Source: DASVEG01 sp035540495 (GTDB taxonomy: Bacteria > Actinomycetota > Acidimicrobiia > Acidimicrobiales > CADCTF01). From it: DNA of 62,193 nucleotides. Shown in pieces: positions 17,529 through 25,859 of this stretch. The stretch's first letter is position 1. Each line of letters opens with the position of its first letter. A program made the translations under genes and the position numbers. The notes beneath the pieces are model-generated. The model made no database searches, was not told where the DNA came from, and saw nothing but the letters and a program-made list of their open reading frames with translations. The stretch is from NCBI GenBank assembly GCA_035540495.1, contig DATLGL010000032.1, forward strand, positions 1 through 62,193, read 5' to 3'.

Positions 17529-18364
17529 CGCTCCTGGTCGCTCTGGTCGTCGGGTTCCTCGCCGCGCGCCTCGTCTGGGTGATGATGCGCCCGGTCTTCG
17601 CGCACGAGATCTTCCAGCGCGAGAACTTCCGTGGTCGCGCGGTTCCCACGGCGGCGGGGCTGGTGCTGGCGATCGCTGCGCTGCTGGTCGACGGCGGGCG
17701 CGTCGTGATGTCGGCCGCGACCGACGGCGCCAGCGGCCCCGGGCCGGGCCGCACCGCGGTCCTCGTGCTCGTGCTCGGCCTCGCCCTCCTCGGCCTCCTC
17801 GACGACCTCGGCGGATCGGGCGAGCGTCGCGGTTTCCGAGGCCACGTGAAGTCGCTGTCCGAAGGGCGCCTCACGACCGGCGGGGTGAAGATGATCGGCG
17901 GCGGAGCCATCGCGGTGATAGCGGTCGGCATCGCTCGCCCGCGGAACAACCTGCTCGAGTTGCTCACCGATGCCGCGCTCGTAGCGCTCGCCGCCAACCT
18001 CGGCAACCTCTTCGACCTCGCGCCGGGCCGGGCGATCAAGGTGAGCGGGCTCGCGTTCGCGGTGCTGGTGGCCGCCACCGCAGCCGATCCTCGCCTGAGC
18101 GGCCCGGCCGTCGTCATCGGCGCTGCGGCGGGGCTGCTGTTCGACGACCTGCGCGAGCGGCTGATGCTCGGCGACACCGGGGCGAACCTCCTCGGCGGCG
18201 TGCTGGGCCTCGGCGTCGTCCTGATCGGGTCGCCCGTCGTGCGTCTCGCGACCCTCGGCGTCCTGGCGATCCTCAACGGAGGTTCGGAGTTCGTGTCGTT
18301 CAGCCGGGTGATCGAACGGGTTCCGCCACTCCGGTTGCTCGACCGGGCCGGACGTCGCGAATAG
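17525..18364 (+). CDS. MraY/WecA-like polyprenyl-phosphate sugar-1-phosphate transferase
   Basis: This 279-residue polytopic protein of glycosyltransferase family 4 is expected to attach a UDP-sugar phosphate to a lipid carrier. Recognisable motifs are NFRGRAVPTAAGLVL, the catalytic Asp pair in LGLLDDLGG, LAANLGNLFDLAPGRAIK (normally NxxNxxDGxxGL, here without DG), and LMLGDTGANLLGG. At 279 residues it is shorter than typical MraY or WecA (about 340-360), and it lacks the His-rich loop of MraY, so it is neither in the strict sense. Start GTG 17525 overlaps the fusion gene (GTGA). Confidence 0.75.
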   Translation: MTLLVALVVGFLAARLVWVMMRPVFAHEIFQRENFRGRAVPTAAGLVLAIAALLVDGGRVVMSAATDGASGPGPGRTAVLVLVLGLALLGLLDDLGGSGERRGFRGHVKSLSEGRLTTGGVKMIGGGAIAVIAVGIARPRNNLLELLTDAALVALAANLGNLFDLAPGRAIKVSGLAFAVLVAATAADPRLSGPAVVIGAAAGLLFDDLRERLMLGDTGANLLGGVLGLGVVLIGSPVVRLATLGVLAILNGGSEFVSFSRVIERVPPLRLLDRAGRRE

Positions 18365-18393
18365 GCGTCCGCGTCGCGCGGCCGGCGCGGGCG

Positions 18394-18399
18394 TATGCT
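18394..18399 (+). promoter_or_regulatory. -10 box (TATGCT) of pyrG
   Basis: TATGCT ends 8 bases before GTG 18408. It separates pyrG transcription from the upstream envelope genes. Confidence 0.5.
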
Positions 18400-18407
18400 G
18401 GGAGTCC

Positions 18408-20030
18408 GTGACGAAGCACGTTTTCGTGACGGGCGGCGTGGCGAGCTCCCTCGGCAAGGGTCTCACCGCCTCCTCCCTCGGTCGACTGCTCAAGGCCCGG
18501 GGGCTTCGGGTCACGATGCAGAAGCTCGACCCGTACATCAACGTCGATCCCGGCACGATGAACCCGTTCGAGCACGGCGAGGTGTTCGTCACCGAAGACG
18601 GCGGCGAGACCGACCTCGATCTCGGGCACTACGAGCGGTTCATCGACGAGAACCTGCTGCGCGACTCGAACGCCACCACCGGCGCCATCTACTCGACGGT
18701 GCTGGCCAAGGAGCGTCGAGGCGAGTTCCTCGGCAAGACCGTGCAGGTCGTGCCCCACATCACCAACGAGATCAAGGACCGGATCCTCCGTCTCGTGAAC
18801 GACGACGTCGACGTCGTCATCACCGAGGTCGGCGGCACCGTCGGCGACATCGAGATCCTCCCGTTCCTGGAGGCGATCCGGCAGTTCCGCAACGACGTCG
18901 GGCGCGAGAACGTCTGCTACATGCACCTCACCCTCGTCCCTCTGATCGGGCCGACCGGCGAGCACAAGACGAAGCCCACGCAGCACTCCGTCGCCGACCT
19001 GCGTGCCATGGGCATCCAGCCCGACGTGATCGTGTGCCGGTCGACGACGCCGATCTCCGAGGGGCACAAGCGCAAGATCTCGAACTTGTGCGACGTGCCG
19101 GTCGAAGCCGTGATCAACGCGGCGGACGCACGCAACATCTACGAGATCCCCCTGGTGCTCCGGAAGGAGGGCCTCGACGACTACGTCTGCCGCGTGCTCG
19201 ACCTTCCCGGTGAGCCCGATCTGTCGGTCTGGGAGGCGCTGGTCGACAAGATCGAGGGCGCGACGAACCCGGTGCGCGTCGGTATCGTCGGCAAGTACGT
19301 GGTGCTCAACGACGCGTACCTCTCGGTCGTCGAAGCGCTGAAGCACGCGGGCTTCCACAACGATGCCAAGGTCGAGATCGAGTGGATCGACTCCGAGGAG
19401 GTCACCGACCTGCTCGCGCCGGCCCAGCTCGGCCACCTCGACGGGATCGTGCTGCCGGGCGGCTTCGGGTCGCGTGGCATCGAGGGCAAGATCGCCGCGG
19501 CGTCGTACGCGCGGCAGAACAACCTCCCGTGCCTCGGGCTGTGCCTCGGTCTGCAGATGATGGTGACCGAGGTCGCACGGAACCTCGCCGGCTGCGAACG
19601 AGCGAACTCGCGGGAGATCGACCCCGAGACGCCGCATCCCGTGATCGACCTCATGGACGAGCAGAAGAACGTCGTCGACATGGGCGGCACGATGCGCCTC
19701 GGGTCGTACGTCGCGAAGCTGGCGCCGGGTTCGCAGGTCGAGAAGGCGTACGGCGAATCGGTGGTGTTCGAGCGTCACCGTCACCGGTACGAGGTGAACC
19801 CGCGCTATCGGCATCGCTTGGAGGAGGCGGGTCTGCGGTGCTCCGGCACCTCGCCGGACGGCCGCCTCGTCGAGTTCATCGAGCTTCCCGGCCATCCCTT
19901 CTGGGTCGGCACCCAGGCCCATCCGGAGTTCAAGTCGCGTCCCGACCGGCCGCACCCGCTGTTCTTCGAGTTCATCGGCGCCGCGCTCGATCGGGCGGAG
20001 GGACGCAACCCGAAGCTGCCCGACTTCTAG
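18408..20030 (+). CDS. pyrG: CTP synthase
   Basis: This 540-residue enzyme converts UTP to CTP with glutamine and ATP. The N-terminal synthetase domain begins with KHVFVTGGVASSLGKGLTA, then KLDPYINVDPGTMNPFEHGE. The C-terminal class I glutamine amidotransferase has GGFGSRG, the nucleophile Cys in CLGLCLGLQMM, and the His/Glu pair near the end in HPEFKSRP. Length is normal. The GTG start is supported by TATGCT upstream. The next gene begins at the base after its stop. Confidence 0.97.
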   Translation: MTKHVFVTGGVASSLGKGLTASSLGRLLKARGLRVTMQKLDPYINVDPGTMNPFEHGEVFVTEDGGETDLDLGHYERFIDENLLRDSNATTGAIYSTVLAKERRGEFLGKTVQVVPHITNEIKDRILRLVNDDVDVVITEVGGTVGDIEILPFLEAIRQFRNDVGRENVCYMHLTLVPLIGPTGEHKTKPTQHSVADLRAMGIQPDVIVCRSTTPISEGHKRKISNLCDVPVEAVINAADARNIYEIPLVLRKEGLDDYVCRVLDLPGEPDLSVWEALVDKIEGATNPVRVGIVGKYVVLNDAYLSVVEALKHAGFHNDAKVEIEWIDSEEVTDLLAPAQLGHLDGIVLPGGFGSRGIEGKIAAASYARQNNLPCLGLCLGLQMMVTEVARNLAGCERANSREIDPETPHPVIDLMDEQKNVVDMGGTMRLGSYVAKLAPGSQVEKAYGESVVFERHRHRYEVNPRYRHRLEEAGLRCSGTSPDGRLVEFIELPGHPFWVGTQAHPEFKSRPDRPHPLFFEFIGAALDRAEGRNPKLPDF

Positions 20031-20579
20031 GTGGGCGGCTTCAAGAAGCTCGACGAGCGGACCATCTACCAGGGCGACCGGATCACCCTCGGTCGCGCGG
20101 CGTTCGAGTCACCGGGCGGTGAGCGCTTCGAGCGCGACGTCGTCCACCACCCCGGCGCCGTGGGCGTCGTGCCGGTGGTCGACGACGCGACGGCCGTCCT
20201 CCTCGTGCGCCAGTTCCGTGCGCCGGTCGAGCGCGAGCTGCTCGAGATCCCCGCCGGCCTGCGCGACGTCGCCGGCGAGCCGCCGGAGGAGACCGCCCGC
20301 CGCGAGCTGGTCGAGGAGGTCGGCATGCGCGCCGGACGGATCGAGAAGCTGTGCGCCTTCACGAACTCGCCGGGCTTCTGCGACGAGGTCGTCCACGTGT
20401 TCGCCGCGTTCGACCTCGAGGAGTGCGACAACGATCTCAAGGGGATCGAGGAAGCCCACATGACGGTCGAGAAGGTCGCCCTCGACGACGTGCCCGAGCT
20501 GATCCGTCGAGGCGACATCACCGATGCCAAGACGGTGATCGGCCTCACCCTCACCCGCGACCTGCTGCGCGAGTCGTAG
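20031..20579 (+). CDS. NUDIX hydrolase, ADP-ribose pyrophosphatase type
   Basis: This 182-residue hydrolase is predicted to split ADP-ribose into AMP and ribose 5-phosphate. The NUDIX box GEPPEETARRELVEEVG is complete at about residues 82-98. The N-terminal strand region and the Pro/Phe-containing FTNSPGFCDEVVHVF loop are typical of ADP-ribose pyrophosphatases. The start GTG 20031 directly abuts the pyrG stop, so translation depends on coupling. The mycobacterial counterpart in the same position is Rv1700. Confidence 0.9.
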   Translation: MGGFKKLDERTIYQGDRITLGRAAFESPGGERFERDVVHHPGAVGVVPVVDDATAVLLVRQFRAPVERELLEIPAGLRDVAGEPPEETARRELVEEVGMRAGRIEKLCAFTNSPGFCDEVVHVFAAFDLEECDNDLKGIEEAHMTVEKVALDDVPELIRRGDITDAKTVIGLTLTRDLLRES

Positions 20580-20582
20580 GTT
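20577..20582 (+). promoter_or_regulatory. -10 box (TAGGTT) of ald, overlapping the NUDIX stop codon
   Basis: TAGGTT includes the TAG stop of the NUDIX gene and ends 6 bases before GTG 20589. Confidence 0.45.
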
Positions 20583-20588
20583 CGGCCC

Positions 20589-21707
20589 GTGACGGTCGTT
20601 GGTGTACCCGCGGAGACGAAGACCGGCGAGAACCGGGTCGCGATGACGCCCGACGGGGTGCGGGAGCTCGTCGCCGCCGGCCATCGGGTTCTCATCGAGC
20701 GGGGTGCCGGCGACGGATCGTCGATCGGCGACAGCGAGTTCGCGGCCGCCGGCGCCCACGCCGTCTCCGTCGACGACGCGTGGGGGGCAGACCTCGTCGT
20801 CAAGGTCAAGGAGCCGCAGCACGACGAGTTCCGGTACTTGCGGGACGATTTGGTCCTGTTCACCTACCTCCACCTCGCGGCGTATCCGGAGGTCGCGACC
20901 GCCCTTCTCGATGCGCGCACGACGTCGCTCGCCTACGAGACCGTGCAACTCGAGAACGGGTCGCTGCCCTTGCTGGCCCCGATGAGCGAGGTCGCCGGAC
21001 GGATGGCCACGCAGATCGGCGCCCACTACCTCGAGCGCGAGAACGGTGGTCGGGGCGTGCTGCTCGGCGGTGCTCCGGGCGTGCGGCCGGGCCGGGTGGT
21101 CGTGCTGGGCGCCGGCAACGTCGGCTGGAACTCGGCGTGGATCGCCCAGGGCATGGAGGCCGAGGTGATCCTGCTCGACAAGAACCTCGACCGGCTGCGT
21201 TGGGTCGACCAGATCCACCAGGGGCGGATCATGACCCTCGCCTCGAACCGAGGCGCCGTCGAGCGGGCGGTCGCCGAGGCCGACCTGGTGATCGGCGCGA
21301 TCCTCGTCCCGGGCGGCCGCGCGCCGACGGTGGTGACCGAGGAGATGGTTGCGGGGATGAAGAAGGGTGCGGTGATCGTCGATGTGGCGGTCGACCAGGG
21401 CGGGTGCATCGCCACGACGCGGGAGACGACCCACGCCGACCCCATCTACGAAGTCTCGGGCGTCGTCCACTACGCCGTCGGGAACATCCCGGGCGCTGTC
21501 CCGTTCACGAGCACCTACGCGCTGACCAACGCCACCCTGCCGTACGTGCTCGAGGTGGCCGAGCACGGCGTGGCGGGCGCGGTCGCTCGTGATCATGCGC
21601 TCCACGGCGGTCTGACGACCGTCGCAGGGAACGTGACGAACGCCGCTGTCGCCGAGGCGCTCGGACGTCCGTCCGCAGACGGCGCGGCGCTGCTGACGGG
21701 CGGCTGA
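20589..21707 (+). CDS. ald: Alanine dehydrogenase
   Basis: This 372-residue NAD-dependent enzyme interconverts alanine and pyruvate plus ammonia. The N-terminus VGVPAETKTGENRVAMTPDG is the family signature, with the substrate Lys in VKVKEPQ and His in YLHLAA. The Rossmann motif is VVLGAGNVGWNSA, and IVDVAVDQGGC follows. Mycobacterial ald lies elsewhere, so this placement next to pyrG is a local feature. It has its own -10 box. Confidence 0.95.
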   Translation: MTVVGVPAETKTGENRVAMTPDGVRELVAAGHRVLIERGAGDGSSIGDSEFAAAGAHAVSVDDAWGADLVVKVKEPQHDEFRYLRDDLVLFTYLHLAAYPEVATALLDARTTSLAYETVQLENGSLPLLAPMSEVAGRMATQIGAHYLERENGGRGVLLGGAPGVRPGRVVVLGAGNVGWNSAWIAQGMEAEVILLDKNLDRLRWVDQIHQGRIMTLASNRGAVERAVAEADLVIGAILVPGGRAPTVVTEEMVAGMKKGAVIVDVAVDQGGCIATTRETTHADPIYEVSGVVHYAVGNIPGAVPFTSTYALTNATLPYVLEVAEHGVAGAVARDHALHGGLTTVAGNVTNAAVAEALGRPSADGAALLTGG

Positions 21708-21732
21708 CGCCACCGCAGGTGGTCGGATTGGT

Positions 21733-21738
21733 TACGCT
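21733..21738 (+). promoter_or_regulatory. -10 box (TACGCT) of the DksA/TraR-type gene
   Basis: TACGCT ends 8 bases before ATG 21747. Confidence 0.5.
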
Positions 21739-21746
21739 GGTGCGCC

Positions 21747-22088
21747 ATGTCTGACGCCACCACGTCCGATCCTCGCGTCCAGCTCGAGCAGGAGCGCGAC
21801 GAGCTGCGACAGCGGCTCGCGGACCTCGGCTTCGCCGACGGCGGTACCGGTCTCGAGTACGACGGCAACTTCGCCGACTCGAGTCAGGTCACTGCCGAGC
21901 GCGGTGAGGCGGAGGCGTTGGCGGCAACGCTGAAGGAGACCCTCGAAGAGGTCGAGCACGCGCTCGCGAAGTTCGACGAGGGCAACTACGGCATCTGCGA
22001 GGGCTGCAACAACCCGATCGCGGCCCCGCGTCTCGAGGCGATGCCCGCCGCTCGCTTCTGCATCGACTGCGCATCGAACCGGCGCTGA
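21747..22088 (+). CDS. DksA/TraR-type C4 zinc-finger protein
   Basis: This 113-residue protein has an N-terminal helical hairpin (about residues 8-75) and a C-terminal zinc finger CEGCNNPIAAPRL...CIDCA. Such proteins enter the RNA polymerase secondary channel or act as small regulators. DksA proper has a DxxDxA tip; here the corresponding segment contains DSSQVTAERGEAEALAATL, so a DksA function should not be assumed. The four Cys are intact. Confidence 0.85.
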   Translation: MSDATTSDPRVQLEQERDELRQRLADLGFADGGTGLEYDGNFADSSQVTAERGEAEALAATLKETLEEVEHALAKFDEGNYGICEGCNNPIAAPRLEAMPAARFCIDCASNRR

Positions 22089-22125
22089 CGCTCGCTACGC
22101 CCGCCCGTCGGGCATCCTCGTAGCC

Positions 22126-22812
22126 GTGGACGACCTTCGCCGCCGCAACCTGCTCCTCGTCGTCGGCGCGGCGTTCATCGGATGGCTCGCGCTGCGGAAC
22201 GGCAGCATCTCGACCCAGAGCCTCCTGTTCTTCGCCGCGCTGGTGCCCTCCGTCATCCTGCACGAGGTCTCGCACGGCGCGGCCGCGCTCGTCTTCGGAG
22301 ACGACACGGCTCGGCGAGCCGGGCGGCTCACGCTGAACCCGGTGCCGCACATCGACCCAGTCTGGACGCTGCTCGTGCCGGGGATGCTCGTCCTTGCCGG
22401 TGCGCCCGTGATCGGGATGGCGAAGCCGGTGCCGGTGAACCCGAGACGGATGCGCAGCCCCCGCAACCAGAGCATGATCACCTCGCTCGTGGGCCCTGGC
22501 ACGAACATCGTCCTGGCGTTGATCTCCGCTGCGGCGTACCGGACCTTCCTTCCGTCCGGCACGATGCTCCAGCTCGTTCTCGCCTTCGGCGTCGTGAACG
22601 TGGTGCTCGCGGTGTTCAACCTCATCCCGATCCCGCCTCTCGACGGGTCCGCGGTCGTCGAGCGGTTCATCCCGAACCGGTACCTCGAGTCGTACTTCCG
22701 CGTTCGTCAATACGCGCCGCTGATCTTCCTGGCCCTGTTCTTCATGGGCAGCGGGTTCCTCACCCGGTTGATGAGCCCCGCCGTCGACCTGTGGTTCGAG
22801 CTCATCACCTGA
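22126..22812 (+). CDS. Site-2 protease family (M50) membrane metalloprotease
   Basis: This 228-residue protein is predicted to cleave substrates inside the membrane. The zinc motif HEVSHGAAAL (HExxH) is in the second hydrophobic segment near residue 46. The third ligand is in NLIPIPPLDGS near residue 170, and GMAKPVPVNPRRMRSPRNQS is typical of the FtsH-independent rhomboid-like S2P group. About five to six helices are visible. The start GTG 22126 is used. It overlaps the HD gene downstream and is not part of a recognisable sigma/anti-sigma set. Confidence 0.88.
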   Translation: MDDLRRRNLLLVVGAAFIGWLALRNGSISTQSLLFFAALVPSVILHEVSHGAAALVFGDDTARRAGRLTLNPVPHIDPVWTLLVPGMLVLAGAPVIGMAKPVPVNPRRMRSPRNQSMITSLVGPGTNIVLALISAAAYRTFLPSGTMLQLVLAFGVVNVVLAVFNLIPIPPLDGSAVVERFIPNRYLESYFRVRQYAPLIFLALFFMGSGFLTRLMSPAVDLWFELIT

Positions 22813-23291
22813 TCCACCTGGCCAAGCGGTTCTTCGGATCGCTGTGGCCCGGCGGTCCGCCGCCGGCCGACGAGGCCTGGGTGAGCTCCATCCTCCGCCC
22901 CGGCGAGGTCGACTTGTGGCGACGGATGTCTGGCGCCGACCGCCGCCACGCGGTGGGCGTCGCCCGCGCGGTCGGCAGCGACGACCGCACGGTGACGGCC
23001 GCGGCGCTGCTGCACGACGTGGGGAAGATCGACGCCGGCATCGGCACGTTCCGCCGCGCCGCCGTGACTGCGGCGACGCTTGTCGTCGGACGTGAACGGG
23101 TCGTTCGGGCCCGGCCCGGCGGGACCGCCAGCCGCTATCTACGTCACGACGAGATCGGCGCCGGGCTGTTGCGTGACGCGGGCGCCGACGAGCTGACCGT
23201 CACGTGGGCGCGTGAGCACCACCTGCCCGAGAAGTCGTGGACGGTGCCTGCCGACATCGGGCGGCGGCTCAAGGCCGCCGACGACGACTGA
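22791..23291 (+). CDS. HD-domain phosphohydrolase
   Basis: This is a soluble HD protein, 166 residues if GTG 22791 is the start. The metal ligands are in DRRHAVGVA (His), AAALLHDVGK (HD pair), and the downstream RHDEIGAGLLRDAG and AREHHLPEKSW histidines. The small size and composition match stand-alone HD proteins of unknown substrate in actinobacteria. GTG 22791 lies 22 bases inside the protease gene and lacks a clear binding site. The alternative CTG 22809 (CTGA overlap with the upstream stop) would give a more natural N-terminus LIHLAKRFFG. Confidence 0.75.
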   Translation: MVRAHHLIHLAKRFFGSLWPGGPPPADEAWVSSILRPGEVDLWRRMSGADRRHAVGVARAVGSDDRTVTAAALLHDVGKIDAGIGTFRRAAVTAATLVVGRERVVRARPGGTASRYLRHDEIGAGLLRDAGADELTVTWAREHHLPEKSWTVPADIGRRLKAADDD

Positions 23292-23292
23292 C

Positions 23293-23353
23293 GGTTTCGC
23301 TCCTGGCGTTTCGCGGGACGCCCCCGCCAGGCGAAGCTGATGCGGACGAAACC
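23293..23353. terminator. Nested inverted repeat between convergent genes
   Basis: The outer arms GGTTTCG (23293-23299) and CGAAACC (23347-23353) enclose inner arms CCTGGCG (23302-23308) and CGCCAGG (23325-23331). The structure sits between the HD gene and trpS, which end towards each other. There is no T-run, so it is only a possible two-way terminator. Confidence 0.4.
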
Positions 23354-23369
23354 AACCTGGGGGTGTGGC

Positions 23370-24359
23370 TCAACCGCGGGGGAGGAGGCCCATCGCGTCG
23401 CGCGCCCGCTGGTACGTGGCAGCGGCGACCGCGTCGGCCTTCTCGGCGCCCTTCGCCAGCACGCCGAGGACGTAGCCCGGATCGTCCGCCAGCTCCCGGA
23501 ATCGCTGGTGCAGAGGACGGAGGAACTCGACCACGGCGGCTGCGGTGTCGTTCTTGAGCGGGCCGTACTGGGTGTACTTGCCTGCGAGCACTTCGGGCGA
23601 GTCACCGGTTGCGACGGAGAGGAGCTCGAGCAGGTTCGACACGCCGGGCTTGTTCTCGGGGTCGTAGCGAACCTCGGACTCGGCGTCGGTGACGGCACGC
23701 TTGATCTTCTTGGTGATCGCCTCCGGCGGCTCGAGCAGGAGCACCTTCCCCTGGGGCGACGAGCGGCTCTTGCTCATCTTCTGCGACGGCTCCTGGAGGT
23801 CCATCACCCTGGCTCCGACCTTCGGGATCGCGGGCTCCGGGATCGTGAACGTGTCGCCGTAGCGCTGGTTGAACCGGGTGGCGATGTCGCGGCACAGCTC
23901 GAGGTGCTGGCGCTGGTCGGCGCCGACGGGGACGAAGTCGGCGTCGTACAGGAGGATGTCGGCCGACATCAGCACCGGGTAGGTGAAGAGCCCGACGCGA
24001 GCAGTACCCTCGCCGCCCTTGGCGGTCTTGTCCTTGAACTGCGTCATCCGCCGGAGCTCGCCGAAGGCAGCGACGCACTCGAGCAACCACGACAGCTCGG
24101 CGTGCACCGGGACGTGCGACTGGACGAAGAGGGTGCACACGTCGGGGTCGAGGCCCGCGGCGAGCAGGATCGTCGCGACCTCGAGCGTCTTCTCCCGGAG
24201 GTGCTCGGGATCGATCTCGACCGTCAGCGCGTGGAGGTCGACGACGCAGAAGAACGATTCGTTCTCGTGCTGGTCGTTCGCCCAGTGCCGAATCGCGCCG
24301 ATGTAGTTGCCGAGGTGGATCTCCCCGGTCGGCTGGATCCCGGACAGGACGCGCGTCAT
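23370..24359 (-). CDS. trpS: Tryptophanyl-tRNA synthetase
   Basis: This 329-residue class I aminoacyl-tRNA synthetase charges tRNA-Trp. The HIGH-type motif is in SGIQPTGEIHLGNYIGAIRH, the KMSKS motif is in QEPSQKMSKSRSSPQGKV, and FTYPVLMSADILLYDADFVP is diagnostic. Length is typical for TrpRS. The start ATG 24359 has TAACAT 9 bases upstream. The gene is divergent from scpA. Confidence 0.96.
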   Translation of the reverse strand: MTRVLSGIQPTGEIHLGNYIGAIRHWANDQHENESFFCVVDLHALTVEIDPEHLREKTLEVATILLAAGLDPDVCTLFVQSHVPVHAELSWLLECVAAFGELRRMTQFKDKTAKGGEGTARVGLFTYPVLMSADILLYDADFVPVGADQRQHLELCRDIATRFNQRYGDTFTIPEPAIPKVGARVMDLQEPSQKMSKSRSSPQGKVLLLEPPEAITKKIKRAVTDAESEVRYDPENKPGVSNLLELLSVATGDSPEVLAGKYTQYGPLKNDTAAAVVEFLRPLHQRFRELADDPGYVLGVLAKGAEKADAVAAATYQRARDAMGLLPRG

Positions 24360-24368
24360 AGGAGGTAG

Positions 24369-24374
24369 ATGTTA
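24369..24374 (-). promoter_or_regulatory. -10 box (TAACAT) of trpS
   Basis: TAACAT on the minus strand ends 9 bases before ATG 24359. It is divergent from the scpA box 55 bases away. Confidence 0.45.
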
Positions 24375-24428
24375 CGAGCGTCGATCGGCGGGTCCGAGCG
24401 CATTCGTCCGGGCCAAATCACACGCGTG

Positions 24429-24434
24429 TAGCAT
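24429..24434 (+). promoter_or_regulatory. -10 box (TAGCAT) of scpA
   Basis: TAGCAT ends 8 bases before ATG 24443 and would start the scpA-to-rluB transcript. Confidence 0.5.
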
Positions 24435-24442
24435 TGACTCCG

Positions 24443-25216
24443 ATGGCGTACGACGTCGCGACGCCCGTGTTCGAGGGGCCCTTCGACCTCCTCCTGCACC
24501 TGATCCTCCGGGAGCAGGTCGACCTGTGGGAGATCGACCTGGCGCGGATCGTCGACGCCTACGTCGCCGAGCTGGAAAAGCTCGAGAACCTCGACCTCGA
24601 GGTGGCGACGGAGTTCCTGCTCATCGCGGCGACCCTCGTAGAGCTCAAGACGCGCCGGCTCCTTCCGGGAAGCGACGACGTCGATCTCGACGACGAGCTC
24701 GGCCTGTGGGAGGAGCGCGACCTGCTCCTCGCCCGGCTGCTCGAGTGCAAGACGTTCAAGGACGCGGCCCAGGCCCTCAACACGCTGGCCGTCGCAGCCG
24801 AGCGTTCGTACCCGCGCCGCGCCGGTCTCGAAGATCGCTTCCTCGAGCTGACGCCCGATCTGCTCGAAGGGGTCAAGCCGGAGAAGCTCCGGAAGGCGTT
24901 CCTGAAGGCGATCACGCCGAAGCCGGTCCCGACGTTCAACCTCGACCACGTCGCGCCCATCCGCATCAGCGTCGCCGAGGCGATGGACGAGGTGGCTGAC
25001 GAGGTCCGCCGCGAGGGCCGCGTCACGTTCCGGTCGTTGACCGCGCAGCTCGTCGAGCGGCTCGAGGTGATCGTCCGCTTCCTCGCGGTCCTCGAGCTGT
25101 TCAAGCAAGGGGCGGTCGATCTCGACCAGGGCGAGCGTTGCGGTGACATCGAGATCCGGTGGGTCGGCGGCGAGCACGCCTTCGACGCCGATCTCGTCGA
25201 CGCCTACGAAGGCTGA
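24443..25216 (+). CDS. scpA: Segregation and condensation protein A
   Basis: This 257-residue kleisin bridges SMC heads during chromosome segregation. The N-terminal FEGPFDLLLHLILREQVDLW and the C-terminal winged-helix part (FLAVLELFKQGAVDLDQGE) are clear. Start ATG 24443 is preferred to TTG 24434, since the latter overlaps the promoter box. It is followed by scpB, as in mycobacteria (Rv1709-Rv1710). Confidence 0.94.
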   Translation: MAYDVATPVFEGPFDLLLHLILREQVDLWEIDLARIVDAYVAELEKLENLDLEVATEFLLIAATLVELKTRRLLPGSDDVDLDDELGLWEERDLLLARLLECKTFKDAAQALNTLAVAAERSYPRRAGLEDRFLELTPDLLEGVKPEKLRKAFLKAITPKPVPTFNLDHVAPIRISVAEAMDEVADEVRREGRVTFRSLTAQLVERLEVIVRFLAVLELFKQGAVDLDQGERCGDIEIRWVGGEHAFDADLVDAYEG

Positions 25217-25226
25217 TCCGGTCGCC

Positions 25227-25859
25227 GTGGCAAGCGAGGCCGAGCGCGCGATCGAAGCGATCCTCATGGTCACCGAGGATCCGGTGCCCCCGGATCTGCT
25301 CGCGCAGGTGCTCGAGATCCCGACGGCACAGGTCGAGGCCATCTGCACCGAGCTGCAGCTCCGCTACCAGACCGACGATCGCGGCTTCCAACTCGTGCGG
25401 GTCGCCGGTGGCTACCGCTACCAGAGCCATCCCGACCTGGCGCCGTACGTCGAGCGCTTCGTGCTGGAAGGGCAGACGGCGCGGTTGTCGGCCGCTGCGC
25501 TCGAGACGTTGGCGATCGTGGCCTACAAGCAGCCGGTCAGCCGCGCGCAGGTGAGCGCGATCCGAGGCGTGAACGTCGACGGCGTGATGCGGACGCTGCA
25601 GCAGCGTGGCTACATCGACGAGGTCGGTCGTGACCCTGGCCCCGGCCAGGCGGTGCTGTACGGCACGACGCAGCTGTTCCTGGAGAAGCTCGGTCTCGAC
25701 TCCGTCGACCAGCTCCCGCCGCTCGGCGAGTTCGTTCCCGGTCCCGAGGTCATGGAGGCGCTCGAGCAGTCGCTGCGGACCGACGCCGCGGACGCAGCCG
25801 ATGGTGCCGACGCAGCCGACGCCGGTGACAGCGCCGAGACGTCGACCGAGAGCGAGTGA
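25227..25859 (+). CDS. scpB: Segregation and condensation protein B
   Basis: This 210-residue winged-helix partner of ScpA contains AIEAILMVTEDPVPPDLLA, then YRYQSHPDLAPYVERF and LSAAALETLAIVAYKQPVSR, which is the family signature. The C-terminus is an Asp/Ala-rich acidic tail (repeated ADAAD). The frame is open upstream within scpA; GTG 25227 gives the normal N-terminus and lies 10 bases after the scpA stop. It overlaps rluB by GTGA. Confidence 0.92.
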   Translation: MASEAERAIEAILMVTEDPVPPDLLAQVLEIPTAQVEAICTELQLRYQTDDRGFQLVRVAGGYRYQSHPDLAPYVERFVLEGQTARLSAAALETLAIVAYKQPVSRAQVSAIRGVNVDGVMRTLQQRGYIDEVGRDPGPGQAVLYGTTQLFLEKLGLDSVDQLPPLGEFVPGPEVMEALEQSLRTDAADAADGADAADAGDSAETSTESE

